DNA of 64,000 nucleotides from Pisaster brevispinus. Lineage: Eukaryota > Echinodermata > Asteroidea > Forcipulatida > Asteriidae. Below the pieces are notes generated by a model, which was not told where the DNA came from, did no database searches, and saw only the letters and a program-made list of their open reading frames with translations. Shown here piece by piece: positions 46,601 through 53,351 of this stretch. The stretch spans positions 9,887,751-9,951,750 of the forward strand of contig JAMKCF010000006.1 in the NCBI GenBank assembly GCA_023634235.1. Direction: 5' to 3'. Made by a program: the position numbers and the translations under genes. The number at the start of each line of letters is the position of its first letter. The first letter of the stretch is position 1.

Positions 46601-48237
46601 TGTATGTAAAAGGACACCTTTAAGTGTAGCACGCGTTACAGTGGATTTGCCCATAAGAATAAAATATCATGTATGTTGGGCTTTTATTAGTGTCGCTTGT
46701 TCTATCTCTCTCTGAACCAAGTCCAAGTTTTATATGTAAACATTTATAGCAAGGAGAGCTTTTCTAGGTCGTTCAAACATGCTAAAACCCAACAGCTTCA
46801 GGGGGCTCCGCCCCCTGAACCCCCGCCAGGGGCTTCGCCCCTGGACCCCACTTGAGCCTTGAGCGGGCCCCTGGACCACACGCCGTAAATGATGCTGCTG
46901 TCCCCCCCACATTTCAAGACGGATTGACGCCCCTGCCTAAGACTAAGTTTAAGTTCAACCTTTTCAAGAATATGTTTTGAAATTCATGCTGTTATAGCAA
47001 GTCATTTTAAGGAGGGGCTCAAAGTTCAAATTCAGTTTTGTGATGCGCTCTTTTTCAAATACATAGAGTCCACGTGAAAGTGGGGCAAAAATTACAAGTT
47101 GCTAACCTCACAATAAAATGGTGTAAAATGACATTTTATTTGATACTCTTTCATGGCAAAATTTAAAACATTGAACATCGAACTGTGCCAGTCAAAATGT
47201 CAAATTCAGTGCCATTTTGATTTACTATCATCAAAATTCAGGAATAAACTAAAAATACACTTTACAAAAAAGGTAAAAACTATATTTTTCGAATGTAATG
47301 TCCTAAAACGTTTTTGGCAAAATTTACAGATAAACGGTATCAAACACAGTGGCATTTTACACCATTTCAATTGAGGTAAGAGTCTAGTTCTGTGCTTTTT
47401 TGTAAATGGGGACACTACATTTTTGTGTGTTCCTTTTGTGCTTGTGGGATAAATAACATTTTGTTTAACAGTACACGTACATGTACAACGCCCCATCTGA
47501 TGGATTTATTTCTCTATTGATTTCATCAGATTCTGACCCTTTTAAATTCAGAACAGGAAACAGAAATGCTTTCCAGCAACCATGGGGTGCCACAAAACTT
47601 TCTAAAATATCTTCAAACAAATATTGTATTTCGAAGTGGAACATCTGATTGTGATCCAAATCCAACACAAAGAAACAAAATGTGAATAAAAAGAATTTTC
47701 ATTCCAATGACTGAGATGTTTTGAAGCAGTCATGAAAGTACAACAAAACTTCTGAAAAATTGTTCCAATTCGTATTACATGTATGTCACTTCTATTTCCA
47801 CAATGAGGTAAAACATAGTTGCTTTCAAAACAATTTTCAACAATTACTGAATTTCTCCTCCAATCTTCAAAGTTTACTTTTTATATAGAAATAATTACAG
47901 ACAAAAACCATTACATGTTTTTCTTTGTTCAAACCCAAATGATATTTTTAGCTACACAATTATTCAACTCACAGTACTTCAGTTTTATATTTAAGAATTT
48001 TCACTTCAATTTTTTTCTGAAAGGAAAATAAGTTTTTTTTTTATAATTAGAAATTATTCCCTGGATAACCTAAATTTTCAAAAAATTCAGATCAATGGCT
48101 TCTCTTATAAGAAAACCCTTCCCCAGCCAGCTAGAAATAGTCACCCCTCAAATCATCAAGTTTTACAAGATATAAAAGAGTTTGAAGAATGACTTACCAG
48201 CAGCGAGCACCAGAGAGGCAGTCAGTAGTCTCAACAT
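10361..48237 (-). CDS. Mannose-receptor-like type I membrane lectin with ten CTLDs (complete, 28 coding exons)
   Basis: The exons are joined in phase over 38 kb: 48198-48237, 44022-44198, 43349-43503, 42577-42673, 39989-40236, 39329-39518, 37163-37411, 35141-35311, 33934-34101, 32255-32433, 31404-31509, 30832-31085, 29530-29692, 26172-26444, 24892-25071, 24422-24442, 23819-23988, 22946-23025, 20230-20321, 19093-19350, 18274-18440, 17391-17490, 15632-15876, 14818-14992, 13569-13823, 12036-12209, 11491-11547 and 10361-10626. They total 4,710 bp, or 1,569 residues. The order is signal peptide, ten CTLDs (W-I/L-G core and paired cysteines in each), Thr-rich stalk, one membrane helix (about 1486-1512) and an acidic tail. 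Multi-CTLD receptors of this kind bind glycans and are endocytic. Unlike the vertebrate mannose receptor, DEC-205, PLA2R and Endo180, there is no N-terminal ricin-B or FNII domain, although the CTLD number equals that of DEC-205. The ligand and cell type cannot be read from sequence. Confidence 0.92.
11491..11547 (-). CDS. Lectin stalk exon (57 bp, Thr-rich)
   Basis: A phase 1-1 exon encoding LRTTTVPVTTDVMMATYQ, about residues 1464-1481. The seven threonines just before the membrane suggest an O-glycosylated stalk. Its length is a multiple of three, so it could be skipped in frame. Confidence 0.8.
12036..13823 (-). CDS. Lectin CTLD10 (exons 13569-13823, 12036-12209)
   Basis: About residues 1320-1463. 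Two exons, all phase 1. It has RCPETWYPLGDQCY, YVWLGL, NWKEDEDTS (no EPN/QPD) and KWERRAC...VICK. Both calcium motifs are degenerate. It is the membrane-proximal CTLD and is in the same class as CTLD3 and CTLD6. Confidence 0.9.
12344..12640 (+). mobile_element. tRNA-derived SINE, family A (Leu-tRNA-like head)
   Basis: The head has an A-box (gtggctgagcgg), ggactcaagctctgg in the anticodon arm as in Leu tRNAs, and a B-box (ggttcgagtcc). A long body follows (gggacataaaagccgtaggtc). Relatives lie at 24,240-24,348, 25,860-26,090 and 33,055-33,245. It is in the lectin intron between CTLD10 exons. Confidence 0.75.
12840..13115 (-). mobile_element. tRNA-derived SINE with family A head
   Basis: Minus-strand tRNA-like head with A-box 'ccgagcgg' and B-box 'gttcgaatcc', and a different tail that includes caggtaccca. 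Confidence 0.5.
13155..13545. mobile_element. Inverted-repeat element family E (copy 1)
   Basis: Ends 'aggattggt' and 'accaatcct' are inverted. The body (aaaaaccatgcacaattt, ttttggttgtaacaacc) is shared with 44,349-44,722 and, in reverse, 56,521-56,893. Its right edge lies about 20 bp from the splice donor at 13,568. Confidence 0.6.
14020..14352 (-). repeat. Dispersed repeat family D (copy 2)
   Basis: Reverse-oriented relative of 497-720 and 55,725-56,045. It lies in the intron between CTLD9 and CTLD10. Confidence 0.6.
14818..15876 (-). CDS. Lectin CTLD9 (exons 15632-15876, 14818-14992)
   Basis: About residues 1180-1320. Two exons with phases 1-0-1. It has ECPAGFEGLKPSCF, TSAWIGLRSNE, NWGDQEPSS (EPS) and GWQSVDC...TICR. 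The WND motif is lost. It is in the same class as CTLD2 and CTLD5. Confidence 0.9.
15515..15625 (-). mobile_element. tRNA-derived SINE, family B (fragment)
   Basis: Shares cttcccgagtcc, ctactcgagtgtgattcaaacc and ctagagcagatgtc with other family B copies. It lies just downstream of the CTLD9 donor at 15,631. Confidence 0.55.
16600..16750 (-). mobile_element. SINE-like repeat, family C
   Basis: Relative of 29,855-30,000, 42,365-42,500 and 43,860-43,970. The shared tail is 'gattgggttttcagtcc' with a tRNA-like head (aggtgaaaggcaggaa on the plus strand). Confidence 0.5.
17187..17370 (+). mobile_element. tRNA-derived SINE, family B
   Basis: Contains tctgctctagac, B-box 'gggttcgaatcccac', and 'cgagtaatatatgcctgtg'. 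It lies immediately downstream of the CTLD8 third exon. Confidence 0.6.
17391..19228 (-). CDS. Lectin CTLD8 with QPN motif (end of 19093-19350, then 18274-18440, 17391-17490)
   Basis: About residues 1065-1180. It begins inside the exon that ends CTLD7, after a 20-residue Ser/Thr/Pro linker. It has CSGGTRIGNVCY, NIWVGM, NWASGQPN and QWYDDLC...FICQ. Internal phases (1, then 0) equal those of CTLD1 and CTLD4. QPN is an uncommon variant of the EPN/QPD site. Confidence 0.88.
17848..18250. mobile_element. Inverted-repeat element, 'ttaaaggtagggt' ends
   Basis: Ends ttaaaggtagggtcat and accctacctttaaa are inverted. Its right edge is about 25 bp from the CTLD8 exon 18274-18440. A similar single end is at 20,360 and 35,680. 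Confidence 0.65.
18648..19040. repeat. Tandem minisatellite (about 2.7 units of 145-160 bp)
   Basis: Units begin agctagagaatcat at about 18,648, 18,791 and 18,952, and share cctcattggggaaa, agttagaatgacactatgac and agctcatctcat. The array abuts and resembles the splice-donor end of coding exon 19093-19350. Confidence 0.8.
19289..24442 (-). CDS. Lectin CTLD7 with QPD motif (odd exon structure)
   Basis: About residues 891-1045, from the micro-exon, 23819-23988, 22946-23025, 20230-20321 and the first part of 19093-19350. The phases are 1-0-2-1, unlike all other CTLDs. It reads CEPEWEQF...ACLYF, SWPWLGY, SNWGSGQPDSKDDDC and GWYNINC...FICK. QPD is intact, but the WND position is WYN. The 80-bp exon at 22946-23025 is too short to appear as an ORF. 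The hAT element at 21,249-22,780 sits in its third intron. Confidence 0.85.
19580..19718. repeat. Imperfect inverted repeat
   Basis: aaccagttcat...gcgaaagcgaa and ttcactttcgcg...atgaactgg face each other about 60 bases apart. Possibly a MITE. Confidence 0.4.
21249..22780. mobile_element. hAT-like DNA transposon, non-autonomous, 1.53 kb
   Basis: Ends CAGGCCCGCGAGAGC and GCTCTCGCGGGCCTG are perfect 15-bp inverted repeats. They are flanked by the exact 8-bp target duplication TTTAAATC (21241-21248 and 22781-22788). Eight-bp duplications and CAG ends are typical of hAT elements. No transposase frame was found. Confidence 0.88.
24074..24239. repeat. Long foldback (imperfect hairpin)
   Basis: Arms of about 65 bases (atcaaagcaggccagtggct and its complement) face each other around a short loop. 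It lies between the micro-exon and the first CTLD7 exon and next to a SINE. Confidence 0.75.
24240..24348 (-). mobile_element. tRNA-derived SINE, family A (head fragment)
   Basis: The minus strand has cgtggccgagcggttaagag, ctcaggctctggtgtttctg and the B-box 'gggttcgagtcccgg', ending shortly after. It is a clear relative of 12,344-12,640. Confidence 0.7.
24422..24442 (-). CDS. Lectin 21-bp micro-exon between CTLD6 and CTLD7
   Basis: Acceptor cttttcag and donor TTT|gtaagt bound exactly 21 bases in phase 1-1, encoding MKGNPPI plus the first base of the Cys that opens CTLD7. Its length is a multiple of three, so skipping it would keep the frame. No ORF search would find it. Confidence 0.75.
24892..26444 (-). 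CDS. Lectin CTLD6 with EPN motif (exons 26172-26444, 24892-25071)
   Basis: About residues 733-884. Two exons, all phase 1. It has WHCEEGWVEYEGNCY, VWLGMH, WADDEPNGKSDGSDC and QWSDTNC...YACQ. It is the only CTLD with the full EPN motif, which in known CTLDs gives mannose/GlcNAc/fucose preference, paired with WSD in the WND position. It is the best candidate for calcium-dependent mannose-type binding. Confidence 0.92.
25860..26090 (-). mobile_element. tRNA-derived SINE, family A
   Basis: Head with B-box 'gggtttgagtcccgg' and body (gggccgtaaagccatagg) on the minus strand. It lies in the intron between the CTLD6 exons. Confidence 0.7.
27514..29380. repeat. Two tandem copies of a CRE-rich repeat (about 0.97 and 0.85 kb)
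   Basis: Copy A (about 27,557-28,530) and copy B (about 28,531-29,380) are highly similar. Copy B lacks about 130 bases found near 28,345-28,475. Each ends with the palindrome gcatttgtgcacaaatgc then atgtctag, and copy A is preceded by a hairpin (agctgtttcg...cgaaacagct, 27514-27546). The two copies carry eleven exact TGACGTCA sites. It lies in the intron between CTLD5 and CTLD6. The 61-64-codon frames inside are not judged coding. Confidence 0.85.
29530..31085 (-). CDS. Lectin CTLD5 (exons 30832-31085, 29530-29692)
   Basis: About residues 594-733. Two exons with phases 1-0-1. It has SAWIGLRDVA, NWGPDEPVKGKC (EPV in place of EPN) and DWLNLPC...SICE. The second calcium motif is lost. The intron holds G and C homopolymers and a SINE. 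Confidence 0.9.
29855..30000 (-). mobile_element. SINE-like repeat, family C
   Basis: Minus-strand relative of 42,365-42,500 (gattgggttttcagtcc, tctcatgaataatt). It lies in the CTLD5 intron. Confidence 0.45.
30075..30182. repeat. Opposed homopolymers G14 and C18-A-C11
   Basis: G14 at 30075-30088 and C runs at 30153-30170 and 30172-30182, separated by 64 bases. The lengths may be unreliable because homopolymers are prone to sequencing error. Confidence 0.8.
31404..34101 (-). CDS. Lectin CTLD4 (exons 33934-34101, 32255-32433, 31404-31509)
   Basis: About residues 443-594. Three exons with phases 1-1-0-1. It has GGCKNGWFNFGNKCF, VWIGLWD, NWAPGQPDG and QWDDVDC...YLCE. QPD together with WDD suggests a calcium site of the galactose-preferring type. 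A false exon within a SINE at 33,190-33,320 lies in its first intron and is not used. Confidence 0.88.
31952..32130. mobile_element. Inverted-repeat element, 'gccatcttta' family (copy 2)
   Basis: Ends gccatctttatgg and ttgcccataaagatggc are inverted. It has the same internal words (cttgcggg, caaatgattaatgcagcc-like) as copy 1. Confidence 0.6.
32546..32836. mobile_element. Possible inverted-repeat element (weak ends)
   Basis: Ends gccccttccacac and gtttgaaagggc are partly inverted. The interior repeats ttccaggaaatt / cctgggaaat motifs. Confidence 0.4.
33055..33245 (+). mobile_element. tRNA-derived SINE, family A
   Basis: Head (ggtctagaggtcaagagc, B-box gggtttgaatccc) and tail (cacttaactataattgct, gtacctgcgagggtagag). 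It lies in the first CTLD4 intron and contains a false open exon. Confidence 0.65.
34213..34370. mobile_element. Inverted-repeat element, 'aagttagatttgaat' family (copy 1)
   Basis: aagttagatttgaa...gtctggtaca and gtaccagac...caaatctaact are inverted. It is related to 45,049-45,555. Confidence 0.6.
34556..34725. mobile_element. Inverted-repeat element, 'gatttcac...aggattaatcct' family
   Basis: gccgatttcacgaaacgc and gtttggtgaaatcgacggc face each other. The interior is made of repeated taggattaatc / cctaacttagg words. A relative is nested at 60,030-60,180. Confidence 0.7.
35141..37411 (-). CDS. Lectin CTLD3 (exons 37163-37411, 35141-35311)
   Basis: About residues 303-443. Two exons, all phase 1. 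A Pro-rich leader (APIPVPPLNPRGEC) is followed by GLWLGV, FWEDGQPAG (the QPD position is degenerate) and TWRGRDC...FVC. It is in the same class as CTLD6 and CTLD10. The donor A|gtaag leaves a split codon completed by CTLD4. Confidence 0.88.
35705..35926. mobile_element. hAT-like MITE, 222 bp, G-rich
   Basis: Ends CAGTGGCG and CGCCACTG are inverted. They are flanked by the exact 8-bp duplication GGTAAGTA (35697-35704 and 35927-35934). The interior has several G7-G8 runs. It is inserted into a family E-like repeat, so it is the younger of the two. Confidence 0.88.
36122..36523. mobile_element. Inverted-repeat element, 'gccatcttta' family (copy 3, longest)
   Basis: Ends gccatctttacaagcc and gcctgaaaagatggc are inverted imperfectly. 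The 402-bp interior is non-coding. Confidence 0.5.
38572..38863. mobile_element. piggyBac-like MITE, 292 bp
   Basis: TTAA at both edges (38572-38575, 38860-38863) and inverted ends ttaacacgttgactgcc / ggtagtcaacgtgttaa (one mismatch region). A TTAA target with inverted ends is characteristic of piggyBac. The overlapping 126-codon plus frame is not considered a gene. Confidence 0.75.
38931..39263 (+). repeat. Dispersed repeat family F (copy 1)
   Basis: Related along its length to 53,352-53,642: ctggaccagaa, gaaagtcaacatttga, gacttgtcc, ctggcc, gtccagtgtaaa. Confidence 0.65.
39329..40236 (-). CDS. Lectin CTLD2 (exons 39989-40236, 39329-39518)
   Basis: About residues 157-303. Two exons with phases 1-0-1. 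It contains TSAWIGLQ, then KWNDG, DWGSNEPS (EPS in place of EPN) and DWMSFDC. The WND of the second calcium motif is missing. It is in the same class as CTLD5 and CTLD9: all share SAWIGL followed by a phase-0 intron a few codons later. Confidence 0.9.
41357..42075. mobile_element. Inverted-repeat DNA element, about 0.72 kb
   Basis: Ends cgtttacactagatccag and ctggatctagtgtaaacg are inverted over about 27 bases. Both ends carry subterminal copies of ggatcaga / atccggca motifs. No clear target duplication was identified. The 121-codon plus frame inside has no recognisable domain. Confidence 0.8.
42365..42500 (+). mobile_element. SINE-like repeat, family C
   Basis: B-box-like 'aggttcgaatctc' followed by attgggttttcagtc and the tgattgcatgtgttttcccc body. 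It lies just left of the third CTLD1 exon. Confidence 0.55.
42577..44198 (-). CDS. Lectin CTLD1 (exons 44022-44198, 43349-43503, 42577-42673)
   Basis: About residues 14-157. Three exons with phases 1-1-0-1. The domain starts CDFPESSEFNNMCY, has the WIGL core and ends MWNDASC...FICQ. The WND calcium motif is present, but the partner EPN/QPD site is replaced by YPEGSVPDQ, so canonical sugar binding is doubtful. It belongs to the same class as CTLD4 and CTLD8 (the third exon starts with DCVxM). Confidence 0.9.
43804..43817. repeat. G homopolymer in CTLD1 intron
   Basis: A near-pure G run about 200 bases left of CTLD1's first exon, close to a family C SINE fragment (43,860-43,970). Confidence 0.6.
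44349..44722. mobile_element. Inverted-repeat element family E (copy 2)
   Basis: aaggtataata and tagtaccttta ends are inverted. The interior (aaaaaccatgcacaattttc, gttgtaacaaccaaaatcag) is shared with 13,155-13,545 and 56,521-56,893. Confidence 0.65.
45049..45555. mobile_element. Inverted-repeat element, 'aagttagatttgaat' family (copy 2, 0.5 kb)
   Basis: aataagccaagttagatttg and caaatctaacttgcaaatgg are inverted. The larger relative of 34,213-34,370, in the first intron of the lectin. Confidence 0.7.
45777..46935. mobile_element. hAT-like DNA transposon, non-autonomous, 1.16 kb
   Basis: Ends CATGGGCGTCAATCC and GGATTGACGCCCCTG are inverted. They are flanked by the exact 8-bp duplication CCTAAGAC (45769-45776 and 46936-46943). 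The interior has an imperfect direct duplication (about 45,925-46,110 and 46,132-46,260). It shares the gcgggcccc...ccccacgccgtaa block with 21,249-22,780. Confidence 0.88.
46995..47500. repeat. Dispersed repeat family G (copy 1)
   Basis: aggggctcaaagttcaaattc, gtaaaatgacattttatttgatactctttca and atttctctattga-type words recur at 60,217-60,780, 63,628-63,890 and, in part, 7,760-8,060. Confidence 0.55.
48198..48237 (-). CDS. Lectin exon 1: start codon and signal peptide
   Basis: ATG at 48237-48235 follows 'gaca', with an in-frame TGA upstream and no earlier in-frame ATG. The exon encodes MLRLLTASLVLAA, a short hydrophobic signal peptide, and ends in phase 1 at G|gtaagt. It splices directly to CTLD1. 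Confidence 0.85.
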
Positions 48238-48480
48238 TGTCTTGAGTAGCTGCACCAGCAGCCACAAGGTATCAGATCACAACCAACTCCTTCTACTGGG
48301 CAGAGTGCCACCCTAAATCCAACCCTACACCAACCCCAGGGCAAGGTGGCTTGAACTTTGTCACCAAGCACTAGCTGACACAAAAACCAGCTACTAATGA
48401 CCAAGTACAAAGATTTTCAGATACTCATCAAGCACTTTGATCTGAATTAAGCATCAGACTGATAAAGAAAAAATAAATTT
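48238..48480 (-). promoter_or_regulatory. Presumed 5' UTR/promoter side of the lectin gene
   Basis: Immediately upstream of the lectin ATG. I see no TATA box. The transcription start and any upstream non-coding exon cannot be placed from sequence alone. Confidence 0.25.
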
Positions 48481-49924
48481 CTGACAGAAAGTTTCCAATC
48501 TTTGGCAACAGATTAATAATTGATAGGTTTAGTATTGAATATGCTGTACACCACCCAAAGTTGGTGCAAAGTACTGCAAAATAATGACCTGAAAGTCTCA
48601 ACTACATGTATTATGGTAAATGTTACAAGCTACTATGTTAAAACACTTATACACCAACCATTGTTAAACATGATGACCAATTTCATAAGAATTATCATCA
48701 ACAGTCTTTCATTTATTTCTTTGCTTGTCTATTGATGAGTTTTTTAGTTTACTTGCGTGTTGATGTAAACGTACAGTTAAATTTTGTCAATTTTATAAAA
48801 TGAAATCTTTGTAAACTTGAATAGTGTCAGCTTTTCAGTTATTTATGGTTTAAATAATTTAATTTATAAATCACAAGATCTTACATCTTACATCTGTTCC
48901 CAGTGGTGTACGATTTCGCCACACCATTTCCCTCCCAGAATGCCTTGCTCGATCATAACCCCTGGAAGTTTGACTTTGAAATATCCAAATATATTGGATA
49001 TTTTGAGTAGTCCTACAGTTGATCCACTCTATGCGCACACTAAAAATGGTAACCCGCAAAAGAGGCATGAAGTCACAGAGCAACTGGTCCCCTCTCATTC
49101 TTCTTTGATCTTGTGACATGTTTAACTGTGCGTCGTTTAGGGTGATTGTATAAAAGCATGATTCATTTGAAGTGGATTGCATTGAAAATCTCGCATTATG
49201 ACATCCGCGTAATAAGCGCACAAGCGCACAACAAGCGCCCTACAAGGGATCGAAAGTTTTTTACAAGTGTGCACGCAAAGCAGTCAATTTTGGTTAGCCG
49301 ATCCTGATCAGCATTGGTTTTCAGGGGTAAAGAGACGAGAGGTATGGATAAGGTAGCGAGACTGGATGGTTCTTTATACTATGTCAGTACAGCACAGTTA
49401 CGAGCAGCAGCTATTCTAATCCAGAAAAATACACTACCTCCTTTTTCTTTGACCTATCCCTGTATTACTTTGTAAAGTACTTGTAAGACACTGTCAAGTT
49501 TCATACGTAACAAAGTTGTCAGTTCACATTTGTAATCAGTTTTCTAAAAAATGACAAAGTAAAGACAATAGGCACTGCATAGACCATGTGACCTGTGACA
49601 TCACATGTTTACAAAAGAGACACAGAGCCTGGACTTCCTGCAGGCAAGATTTGTACACAGTCCAATGGAAGAAAACAAAACATCTTACATTTTATGGAAT
49701 TACGCTGAATGCTTTTAATCAACTTATGATATGATGAAAGAGGGCACACTTCCAAACTTGTGCAGCTGTTAGTCCTAAACTCTTGAATTTATGTGAAAAA
49801 TATGATACAAAATGTGACCACATGATAAGTGTAGCATCTCGCCTGCTAGGAAAAGCCCTGGAAAGTACAAGGTCACTTGTTTAGTAAACAAACGTTATAT
49901 GGTCTTTACAAGTGCTGCAGGGAA

Positions 49925-50060
49925 AACAAATCCAAAGGCTACTAGGGAGGGATGCGAACCCACGATCCTCGTATTCTAGAGCAGACGTCTCAACTGCTAG
50001 GCCACCAAGCATGCCCAGTGTCAAAAGATCGGTTCGAATCCTGTAATTAGCAGTGGGGCT
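49925..50060 (-). mobile_element. tRNA-derived SINE, family B
   Basis: The minus strand has a tRNA-like head (gcctagcagttgagacgtctg, tctagaatacgaggatcgtggg, B-box 'gggttcgcatccc'). Confidence 0.65.
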
Positions 50061-50659
50061 ACAAACAATATTAATGTTGTTTTTTTTGTACACATTACTT
50101 TATTGAAGATTAACCCCCACAAGTTCCTGTTTGACAAAAGCTGTGCCGTACATTTAAATCTGTAGGAATTTTATGAAATAAAACAAAACTCAAAACATAA
50201 GTGAAGTTTTCCCAGCAAGAATTTATTTTGTCCTCTGCACAAACAAAAACTTGAAATGCATATAACCAGACGCTGTCATAATGTTAGATAATAATATTCA
50301 CAATTCAAAACCTTCGGAAACACTGAACAAATTGATGGTCTACAATACAATACTATTATAATATGCCATGCACATGATTACACTAAACCCTTCACTTAGT
50401 GCAAAGTAATAAACGAAAAAGAAAATGGAAAAAAATAGTTTTAAAAAATTGTGAATGATAGTTGGCAAAATATTATTTTAAGCTAAAACAGAATCTTTTG
50501 ATGTTGGACATTTTGAACTACAAGCAGAAAATGCCGCTCACCAAAAGCAGCAGGGAGCCAGTCATACTGTATGCATTTAACATACTACTTGACTGGTAAT
50601 GGACTTCTGCTCAGCAAAATTACTGTAGTGGAGCTATAACATTTTGCCCGCTTGTCATC

Positions 50660-50840
50660 AGGGTCCAATTTCATTGAGTGGCTAAAGCAGAAAATAATAA
50701 CAATTTTAAGTAAGCAGGATACCAGTACAACGTTGTACATGTGTCATTGCATTTTGGCTGGTAACCTTATTCTGGTAAGCATAGTTTTGTTGTGTTTAGC
50801 TACTTTTCCCGATTACGTAGCTGTATGAAATTGGGCCCTG
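50660..50840. mobile_element. Foldback element, 'gggcccaatttcat' family (copy 1)
   Basis: Ends agggtccaatttcat and atgaaattgggccct are inverted. Six copies occur between 50.6 and 62 kb. Confidence 0.7.
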
Positions 50841-51363
50841 ACCTACAATGATCTACCTGTCCCTTAAGAGTTCAAATATTTATAAAAGTAGTAATTGCTA
50901 CACAAAAAAGAAAAAAAGAAAAGAAAAATTTGTTTTTTTCCATCATGCAGAACTAAAAACAACTGGTTCAATAGAAACCAGTTAAATTCTAAAGTGTCTA
51001 GAAAAATGTTAAACCCTGCACAAATATTTCTTAAGAAATCTGCAACAGGAAAGTTCCCTGTGTCTTATTCCAATACTAACAGAATTTCACACAATAAAAT
51101 GGCAAGAATTTCAAATAAAACCCCTCAACCCCATACATATAACAAAGCTACGTGTCACTTGGAAGGAGAGAAAGAGGTTGCCAAATCCCATCAAGAGGGT
51201 TGGTATTGAACCAATTTACCTGATGTCATCATCACCAGAATCTTGGTTGTGCCATTTTGGGAGCCAGTGTTCCTGGGTGTTACACCATTGTATACAGTCT
51301 AGTGCACATTTTAGGCATTGCGGTGCTTACAGGCTTATACCTTAGTTATTACGTACAATCGGT

Positions 51364-51500
51364 GAATTTGGAACGCTAGGTAGCAGCAGACTTACCAGTT
51401 AAACTTCCATTGTTTTCGCAGTTTTTAGCACGCGCACATTACCGAGAGCAAAGAATTCACCTGGTAAGTCTGCTGCCACCTAGCGTCTCAAAAGTCCCCC
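51364..51500. mobile_element. Short inverted-repeat element, 'ggtggcagcagac' family (copy 2)
   Basis: Full relative of 1,211-1,337: cgctaggtagcagcagactt at the left and gtaagtctgctgccacctag at the right, ending aaaagtccccc. Confidence 0.75.
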
Positions 51501-53351
51501 ATTGGACTCTCAAAAATAGCGAGCGTGGCAGACAGTAGTCACATGTGACATTATTGCAAGGGGTCAATATGGAAATGATTCTGAATGTGTTTTCACACTG
51601 CTTAAAGTGCTTTTAACATACACGTTTACACTAAACTTTTGACATCCCAAATAAGACAAGTGCAAGCAGTAGGCGATGGCATCTTTTGCAAAAGGCAAAT
51701 TTTTTTCCTGCTTTTTTATACCTCATTATTGAAATAAAATCAGCAAGAACAATTTATAATTTAAATGGCCGTGTCCAAATAACATCTTTAGCTATAATGG
51801 GTTTCCCTGACGTACCCAAAACGGTATACTATTTCTAAAGCAAATGACCACAGCCGAGACCAAGACCTTAGCCATAGCCAAAAACAGTGAAAAATTCACA
51901 GCTGTGGTCAAACTGACATTCTCATTGCAAAAAAGGTTTTATATATAGTTGTTATTTGCAATTTATAAATAAAGCACATGACTTTTATTACACCACACAA
52001 ATAACGATCATACTTCTAGACATGTTCTTATAGTTTGGCCGACATTTGTTCCAGATATTTATGTACAATTATTTAATGCATCATTCTACGGATATTCTAC
52101 AACTCAATTCCCAAATAAATTCATAAAAATGAAGAAGAGAAAAAAAAATGGTTTAAAATTTATACCACATGGAGTTTTTCTGATGGACTAATTGTTCTGA
52201 AAACACAGGCTCTTTCCAGAGCCAACACTCCTCCCAAAAAAGCTTTACACATGGTTGTACTCACAAGTTTACTAGTTATAGTTACTGCTTAAAACTTGAT
52301 GAGTTATCATGAGTTATAAATAACAGGTCTCTACTGATACAATTCACCTTACACGCCAGAATTTGAAGAAGACACCTTTTCATGCACACTAGCTTGGACC
52401 ATTAATGAGCTGTATAAACCACACAATATGCCTAGACATGGCTAACATTGTTCATTTTTCTACTTACATTTTTTTCGCAAATAAAACGTTGTTTTGATTT
52501 AGAAATGTAGATAGTATTTAAGACATGACTTTATTTAAAAACCTGAAAGTAGGTCAAATATTGCAAGTGGCGTGTGGTACAAGCGGCTCGCTTGGGAATC
52601 GGCCATCCAAGTTTATGAAAGTTTACAAACAGGCAGATTACATTTTTCCCTTCCGAAATGTTTACAAATTAATAACAGGGTGTCAAAAAAGTTTCACCTC
52701 CAACGCTCGCATATGTAAATTACAGCTTATGTTGTTGATTGTGGAAATGAATGTCAAAACCAGGTACTTGTTGCCAACAATCAAAACTAGGTATATTTGT
52801 TCATCAAATAGATGAGACTAAGAGCTTTGAAAGGACACCTAGCTAGTGGCTGCAATTTACAAGTATTTCTCAACAACACCTCACATTATTATCAAGGGTA
52901 TTGTTTCGGTTGTCCTCACTGTTAACGCCATTTCAGTATTTCCTAGTGACTGATGTTCGTGTGGGGCTTCACAAAACGTTCAGTTTGAACTGAATAGATT
53001 AAATTAGGGTGTCCACAAGGTGTCCAACCCCTCCCCCCCCCATGCTAATGCAGTAGTGATCTAGTCTTTATGCAATCAGCACTGGCGTTTTGACTGTGTG
53101 GAAGATGCACAGTGGCCAGTTAGACTTGTTGATTTAACCCAAAGAGGTTACACATGTGCACAAGTTTGAATGGCCCTTGCATGGTTATAAGAGATAAGAT
53201 TTACACAGACACTCAGCCGCATATACATGTGTAGAGCAAAGTACAAATCCATGAAGTACAGTCACAATAATTCATCTGGGTGTATTATATAGGTAGTGCT
53301 GGCAAACTGTAGAAGGTACAGAAGTAGTCAAGATACAGCAGGACTTGAAGT

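Noticed and set aside
44198..48198. Possible missing exons for FNII or ricin-B domains
   Set aside because: None of the minus-strand open frames here has the Cys/Trp spacing of these domains, and the flanking exons join in phase without them.
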